Shown here in pieces: positions 7,372-10,859 of a DNA stretch of 10,859 nucleotides. This stretch comes from Phycisphaerae bacterium. GTDB taxonomy: Bacteria; Planctomycetota; Phycisphaerae; WQYP01. Made by a program: the position numbers and the translations under genes. Each line of letters starts with the position of its first letter. Within the stretch, counting starts at the first letter, position 1. The notes under the pieces were generated by a model that saw nothing but the letters and a program-made list of their open reading frames with translations, had not been told where the DNA came from and ran no database searches. The stretch spans positions 1 to 10,859 of the forward strand of contig JABEVA010000054.1 in assembly GCA_013044065.1 (NCBI GenBank), written 5' to 3'.

Positions 7372-7399
7372 TTTATACCCGTGGGCGATGGCTTGTCAA
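7372..7399 (-). promoter_or_regulatory. Sigma70-type promoter for the crcB fluoride operon
   Basis: The minus strand has a perfect -35 TTGACA (7399-7394), a 16-bp spacer, and -10 TATAAA (7377-7372). The predicted start near 7365 leaves about 10 bases before the fluoride aptamer. This is the strongest promoter-like sequence in the window. Confidence 0.85.
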
Positions 7400-7836
7400 C
7401 CAACTCAATGGGCGCTATCCACGGCGAAATCATATAGACCAGCGTTGATAAGATAGCCGATCCCGCGACCGACGGCTCGGCTCGGGTGCGTGCAGGCGTG
7501 GCGGTTTGATCGAGGTTGGATGCGGGGGATGCGTTTTTTTGCGTTTTTCGTGATCGGTGCGCGCGGCAAGCGAATCCGCGGCGGAATTTTCGCGGTGCCT
7601 CGTCGTGCGGGGGAGAACCAGGCACGCGGCTTAGGTGGCCGTGCCCAAGGCTGAGCCACGCTCTGGCGTATGGCCGCCGGCCAGCAGTTCCAGAAGGTAT
7701 TGGTTATCCCAGCCCGCCCGTCTGCGCGCACCGCACAGGCAGGCCCGCATACGATTGCCTTTCACGCCGATCTTGGCACCGCTCTGCGTACCTCTGCGTC
7801 CGGAGTTTATCCCGATGTCTGTCGCGACGGTAAACT
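7400..7836. other. Intergenic stretch without a supported gene
   Basis: About 430 bp between the crcB promoter and the IS3-type remnant. Open frames exist on both strands (for example minus 7631-7861 and plus 7635-7853), but they overlap each other, have no good ribosome-binding site, and show no family I recognise. A T-rich patch (GCGTTTTTTTGCGTTTTTCG, 7532-7551) is notable. This may be decayed mobile-element DNA, but nothing in it proves that. Confidence 0.5.
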
Positions 7837-7841
7837 GTCTC

Positions 7842-7884
7842 CTCCTGATATAGGTTGTCACATTTGGCAGCGCGCTATCAGGAG
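7842..7884 (+). promoter_or_regulatory. Inverted repeat covering the ribosome-binding site of the IS3-type orfA
   Basis: CTCCTGATA (7842-7850) and TATCAGGAG (7876-7884) are a perfect 9-bp inverted repeat with a 25-base loop. The right arm contains the Shine-Dalgarno AGGAG (7880-7884), 6 bases before the ATG at 7891. RNA that begins upstream could fold and hide this site, a protection known in several insertion sequences against read-through transcripts. Function here is inferred. Confidence 0.5.
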
Positions 7885-7890
7885 AATTAG

Positions 7891-8079
7891 ATGCGCGAAC
7901 GGATTATTAAACGGTATAGTGAGTGTTTCAAAAGGCAGGTGGTGGAGGAGTTGGAGAATGGGCGATTCGAGTCGATTACCCAGGCACAGTTGCACCACGG
8001 GATTCCCGGCGTGACAACGGTGCAGAAATGGATCAATAAGTACGGTAAGAATCATTTCGGTGGCGGGAGCGGAGGATAA
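7891..8079 (+). pseudogene. 5' remnant of an IS3-family transposase OrfA
   Basis: The frame gives 62 residues starting MRERIIKRYSECFKRQVVEE and continuing ENGRFESITQAQLHHGIPGVTTVQKWINKYGKNH. This is the N-terminal helix-turn-helix of IS3-type OrfA (HTH_Tnp_1), which binds the insertion-sequence ends. A full OrfA is about 90-120 residues with a leucine-zipper helix. Here the match stops near residue 55 and the frame ends in a non-homologous FGGGSGG. OrfB with the DDE catalytic domain is absent, so the element is a dead fragment. AGGAG sits 6 bases upstream, so the stub could still be translated. The left boundary probably lies around 7837-7850. The right boundary is near 8055. Confidence 0.8.
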
Positions 8080-8119
8080 TTTTGGATTTTTTCTGTCCGG
8101 CGGAACTCGGGTGCGCCAC

Positions 8120-8152
8120 GGTCTCCCGACGAATGTCGGGACATTCGGGACC
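8120..8152. repeat. Palindromic REP-like element
   Basis: Overlapping inverted repeats share one strand: CCCGAC-GAAT-GTCGGG (8125-8140) and GAATGTC-GG-GACATTC (8131-8146), flanked by GGTC and GACC. The sequence can form two mutually exclusive hairpins. No gene spans it. Whether it is dispersed in the genome cannot be seen from one copy. Confidence 0.5.
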
Positions 8153-8282
8153 GGGCTGGGCGACGGCGCCATTCCGATGCGTCGAGAGATGAGAAGTGGC
8201 GGATATTTTCATCAGGCCAGGGGTGCCCTCTTGCAGGCCTTGTACGCAAAGACCTGTTGGCTTAACATTGCCCCGAGTCCAT

Positions 8283-8353
8283 TGGGGGATGGTGTAATGG
8301 TAGCACGGCAGAGTCTGAATCTGTTTATCCATGTTCGAATCCAAATCCCCCGG
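8283..8353 (+). tRNA. tRNA-Gln(CUG)-like sequence with broken T stem, probable pseudo-tRNA
   Basis: The acceptor stem TGGGGGA/TCCCCCG (U-G at 1-72), D arm GTGT-AATGGTA-GCAC, and anticodon arm GCAGA-GTCTGAA-TCTGT fold well. The anticodon CTG reads the Gln codon CAG, and TGGTGTAATGGTAGCAC and TCGAATCC are typical of bacterial tRNA-Gln. The T loop TTCGAAT is intact, but the T stem is CCATG opposite CCAAA, leaving only G53-C61 paired. CCA is not encoded. This points to a decayed tRNA gene, perhaps left by an old integration event. A sequencing error could not easily explain four mismatches. Confidence 0.6.
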
Positions 8354-8409
8354 TGCCTACAGGCTGGCTTTTAACCGACGTCACCAAGACGTTGCCTGGA
8401 GTTTCACCG

Positions 8410-9156
8410 ATGTACGAATTATTTACCCCACCAGCGGAAGCAGTTCTGCGGCAGGCTCAGACCGAGGCGCATCGTTTCAATCACGAGCGTGTGGGAACCG
8501 CGCACATTTTGCTGGCGCTGGCGCAGGAGGAAGATGGTCCGATGGAAATTGCCCTTGCAAACCTGCGGATGGATGTCTGGATCGTGCGGTCTGAAATTGA
8601 AAAGACGCTCAAAAAGAGTCCGGACATGGTTACGACGGGAGACTTGCCATGGACCAGCGATGCGCAAGCGGTGATGGAATACGCGCATGAACAGTCTCGA
8701 AAAACCGGCTACGGTCGTGTTGCTAGCGCCCACTTGCTGCTGGCGATTTTGCACAGCGGCGACCCTGTTACCAGCCAAGTGCTGGAAAACGTGGGCTGCA
8801 ACGTTTGGGATGTTCGTGCGGTAGTGCTGAAACAGCTTGGCCCTACTGCGGCATCGACGGCGGCCTCGAGGCGCGACGCTAAGAGTCGCTCCGAAGCCAG
8901 ACTTATCACGATTCGGCTGGCGTGCTGGGTGGTGATGTCGGCGGCCATGGTCTTGGCGTGGCTGCTGATAGGCAAGCAGGTGGCGGGGCTTATTTTGCCA
9001 CAGGCTGCCGCATTTGTGCTGCATGGTGGCACCATTGCAACCTGGAAACTGGATTTTTATTGGGATATCCGCAGAGTTTTTCTATTGGCGGGCTTTTTGG
9101 GTGGTGGTGTCGCCGGAGAGGGAATATTCCGGTTGCTGGAAGGAAAAAACTCCTGA
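8410..9156 (+). CDS. Membrane protein with two Clp N-terminal repeats and no AAA+ ATPase
   Basis: The 248-residue product starts MYELFTPPAEAVLRQAQTEA, like the N-domain of ClpC/ClpA. It contains two Clp_N repeats at about residues 5-65 and 80-142, marked by NHERVGTAHILLALAQEEDG (24-43) and YGRVASAHLLLAILHSGDP (101-119). In Clp ATPases this domain binds substrates and adaptors. Here no Walker A/B or D1/D2 ATPase follows. Instead there is a polar Ala/Ser/Arg linker (145-164), a membrane segment (about 165-188), a weaker hydrophobic stretch (191-206), and a C-terminal Gly-rich hydrophobic segment (222-243). The ATG at 8410 has GGAG 8 bases upstream, preferred over the GTG at 8353 inside the tRNA-like sequence. 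Inferred: a membrane-tethered substrate or adaptor-binding protein. The partner is unknown. Confidence 0.85.
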   Translation: MYELFTPPAEAVLRQAQTEAHRFNHERVGTAHILLALAQEEDGPMEIALANLRMDVWIVRSEIEKTLKKSPDMVTTGDLPWTSDAQAVMEYAHEQSRKTGYGRVASAHLLLAILHSGDPVTSQVLENVGCNVWDVRAVVLKQLGPTAASTAASRRDAKSRSEARLITIRLACWVVMSAAMVLAWLLIGKQVAGLILPQAAAFVLHGGTIATWKLDFYWDIRRVFLLAGFLGGGVAGEGIFRLLEGKNS

Positions 9157-9272
9157 AGTAGAAGGCTTTGTGCCGCTGGCAAAACCAACGCGGCCGCAGG
9201 ATCGCTACGCTGCGCGAAGAGAGTATGCAATTGCGACACCAAGCTATGGTAAGATTGGATAGGAAATAAGGC

Positions 9273-9776
9273 ATGCTCAAGCCAATGGATCCGATCAGCC
9301 TGCCTATACTTGCTCAGAATCGGGAAGAGGCGAATCTGCACTTCCGTAGATTTCTCAAGCGGCAATGCCGGCTTTCCACGGAGGAACTTGACACCACGGT
9401 TCACGAGGTAACCGAGCAGGTTTGGGCGGACATCGACTGTACGCAGTGCGCCAACTTTTGCAAGATTTTCCGCCCGACCTTCGCCGCGCAGGATGTGGAC
9501 CGATTGGCCGGGCGACTGGCGATATCCCGCCAGGAACTTATTGACACCTATCTCGAAGAACACGTGCGGGACGCGGATGCCCCGTGGATCACCCGCGCTA
9601 TCCCGTCCCCGTTCCTCAAGGACAACCGTTGCAGTGTCTACCAGGACAGGCCCGAAGCGCGCGCAGTTTACCTTCATCTTTTCCAACCGGAGTTTGTGTC
9701 GCGCACGGTCAGCATGGTGCAAGGCACATTCACCTGTCCGATGATCTACGAAGTCATGGAGAGGCCTAAAAAATAA
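9273..9776 (+). CDS. YkgJ-like cysteine-cluster protein (putative metal-binding)
   Basis: The 167-residue product has a helical N-terminal half and a cysteine cluster C56-x2-C59-x3-C63 (DCTQCANFCK). It also has PFLKDNRCSVYQDRP around Cys120, and Cys155 in TFTCPMIYEV. The CxxCxxxC...FLxxxxCxxYxxRP order is that of the YkgJ/CxxCxxCC family (PF03692), proposed to bind Zn or Fe-S. The Cys that normally follows RP by two residues is absent (RPEARAVY), so the cluster is atypical. It could use Cys155 instead. ATG 9273 has AGGA 8 bases upstream. It follows the Clp-N membrane gene by 116 bp on the same strand and converges with tag. The biochemical role is unknown. Confidence 0.75.
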   Translation: MLKPMDPISLPILAQNREEANLHFRRFLKRQCRLSTEELDTTVHEVTEQVWADIDCTQCANFCKIFRPTFAAQDVDRLAGRLAISRQELIDTYLEEHVRDADAPWITRAIPSPFLKDNRCSVYQDRPEARAVYLHLFQPEFVSRTVSMVQGTFTCPMIYEVMERPKK

Positions 9777-9837
9777 CCGCCTTTAAGCATTCCTAAGACC
9801 GCTCTACCGGTAATGTTGATCGGGTCGGTGCCTGGCA

Positions 9838-10428
9838 TCAAGGATGTTGCACCTGGGTATGGCGGAAGCAGCGCACAAGATGATCATTCACCAGGCCCGC
9901 CGCCTGCATAAATGCGTAGCAGATGGTGGTACCGACAAATGTAAATCCCCGCGATTTGAGATCACGGCTTAGCGCATCGGATTCCCGGCTGCGTGGGGGC
10001 AGGTCACGATGATGCCGGCGATGACGGACAATGGGTTGGCCGTTGACAAAGCGCCAGAGGTAGTTATCGAAGCTGTTGAATTGCTCCTGCACCTTCAAGA
10101 AGGCGGCCGCGTTGCCGATCGCGGATTGGATCTTGAGCCGATTGCGAATGATCCCCGCGTCCTGAAGGAGTCGATGAAAGTCATGGGTGTTAAACCGAGC
10201 TACCTTTTGCGGATCGAATTGGGCAAAGGCTCGGCGATAGGACGCACGCCTTTGCAAAATGGTTTCCCAACTCAATCCGGCCTGGGCACCGTCCAGCACG
10301 ATAAACTCAAAAAGTTTTTGATCATCGTGCAGGGGCACGCCCCATTCGGCGTCGTGATAGGCAATGCTTAAATCGGTCTTGGCCCAAGGACAGCGCGGCG
10401 GCTGATCGTGTGATGAATTCGATTTCAT
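9838..10428 (-). CDS. tag: DNA-3-methyladenine glycosylase I
   Basis: The 196-residue product aligns along its length with E. coli Tag, which removes 3-methyladenine from alkylated DNA and leaves an abasic site for base-excision repair. The four zinc ligands are present as Cys13, His25, His183 and Cys187. AYHDAEWGVP (23-32), AQAGLSWETIL (48-58), DAGIIRNRLKIQ (90-101) and FVGTTICYAFMQAAGLVNDH (164-183) are family signatures. At the base-recognition position equivalent to Glu38 the sequence is LDGAQAG, giving Asp46. I chose the ATG at 10428 (AGGTG just upstream). The frame also opens to an ATG at 10524, which would add 32 residues without homology. Confidence 0.93.
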   Translation of the reverse strand: MKSNSSHDQPPRCPWAKTDLSIAYHDAEWGVPLHDDQKLFEFIVLDGAQAGLSWETILQRRASYRRAFAQFDPQKVARFNTHDFHRLLQDAGIIRNRLKIQSAIGNAAAFLKVQEQFNSFDNYLWRFVNGQPIVRHRRHHRDLPPRSRESDALSRDLKSRGFTFVGTTICYAFMQAAGLVNDHLVRCFRHTQVQHP

Positions 10429-10532
10429 GATGCACCTGGAGCCATGGGTCTGGCCAGCCCGCAAGGGAATCCGGTAACCGTTCACGGCCCTCTGGCCTGC
10501 CAAGCTCACCACGAGCCTGACCATAAAAACAA

Positions 10533-10562
10533 ATTATACCTTCCCCTCCAGGACCAAATCAA
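10533..10562 (-). promoter_or_regulatory. Sigma70-type promoter upstream of tag
   Basis: Minus strand: TTGATT (10562-10557), an 18-bp spacer, and a perfect TATAAT (10538-10533). The start would lie near 10526. That leaves a leader of about 98 bases before the tag ATG at 10428, or an almost leaderless start at the ATG at 10524. The leader contains GGCCAG and CTGGCC arms about 35 bases apart that could form a stem. Confidence 0.6.
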
Positions 10563-10701
10563 AGGTATTTCCATGATAAAATTTGGTGTGAGATTGAAGT
10601 GTTCCACATAATCCGTCCGATAATAAATACAGAATAACGGATTGGTCGAAGTGGCACGGACGCACGTGCCGAACCTGCCTGTGCGTCGCACGCAGAGAGC
10701 C

Positions 10702-10859
10702 ATGTCCACCAACAACGAATCGCCGAGTTGACCCGCCAATTGGCAGAACCTGACGCAACGATTGTCGATCTCCGCACACAGGTTGCCGCTCTGCTGGCGC
10801 AGGTGGCACGGCTATCGAAAAACTCGTCTAATTCTTCCAGACCCCCGTCTCCCGATAGC
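10702..10859 (+). pseudogene. IS66-like transposase N-terminus, partial, with apparent one-base frameshift
   Basis: From about 10713 the frame reads QRIAELTRQLAEPDATIVDL, then a heptad-like stretch, and ends LSKNSSNSSRPPSPDS at the window edge. A coiled coil followed by KNSSNSS[KR]PPS is the N-terminal signature of IS66-like transposases (DUF6444 type). This frame has no ATG. It is open from 10638 after a TAA. An ATG at 10702 (ATGTCCACC) would give MSTQQRIAEL if one C were restored in ACCAACAACG; as it stands that frame stops at 10729-10731. The copy is therefore probably inactivated, unless it starts at an alternative codon such as TTG 10728. The body lies beyond the window. Confidence 0.65.

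Noticed and set aside
7405..7861. Open frames on both strands in the accessory patch (for example minus 7631-7861)
   Set aside because: They overlap one another, lack ribosome-binding sites and match no family I recognise; GC-rich DNA gives such frames by chance.
8033..8344. Minus-strand open frame across the repeat and tRNA-like sequence
   Set aside because: It runs through the palindrome and the tRNA-like fold and has no domain signature; treated as a shadow frame.
9777..9837. Bidirectional terminator between the YkgJ-like gene and tag
   Set aside because: Only a four-base stem (GACC/GGTC) can be drawn and no T-run follows on either strand.
1..10859. CRISPR array or defence system
   Set aside because: No regularly spaced direct repeats and no Cas, restriction or toxin-antitoxin signatures were seen.

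Overview
This looks like a chromosomal segment of a moderately GC-rich, peptidoglycan-making bacterium. The epimerase and PBP2 styles and the mixed start codons hint at Planctomycetota (Phycisphaerae-like). That is an inference from remembered protein style, with no marker gene to confirm it.

Left part (1-7400) is one long minus-strand run. Read in transcription order it starts with a fluoride-response unit: a consensus-like sigma70 promoter (7372-7399), a fluoride riboswitch (7290-7352), one or two terminator-like hairpins, the fluoride channel gene crcB, and a protein made of two tandem DUF190 domains. Next come a multi-pass membrane protein of unknown function with its own perfect TATAAT box almost touching the start codon, and a RidA-family protein. 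Then follows the cell-elongation cluster mreD - PBP2 (mrdA) - rodA, and finally the 5' part of a TIGR01777/SDR39U1-type epimerase that runs off the left edge. PBP2 and rodA overlap by four bases. Together mreD, mrdA and rodA supply the lateral-wall synthase (RodA glycosyltransferase plus PBP2 transpeptidase) and one of its membrane partners. mreB and mreC are not next to them.

Middle part (7400-8410) is a gene-poor accessory patch. It holds about 430 bp without a convincing gene, the 5' stub of an IS3-type orfA whose ribosome-binding site lies in a 9-bp hairpin stem, a small palindromic repeat, and a tRNA-Gln(CUG)-like sequence with good acceptor, D and anticodon arms but a ruined T stem.

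Right part (8410-10859) has a plus-strand gene in which two Clp N-terminal repeats are joined to membrane segments instead of an AAA+ ATPase, then a YkgJ-like cysteine-cluster protein. Convergent to these is tag (3-methyladenine DNA glycosylase I) on the minus strand. The window ends in the 5' end of an IS66-like transposase that appears to carry a one-base frameshift.

The best-supported regulatory find is the fluoride riboswitch operon. The most unusual items are the ATPase-less membrane Clp-N protein, the tandem DUF190 fusion, the broken tRNA-Gln and the transposase hairpin.
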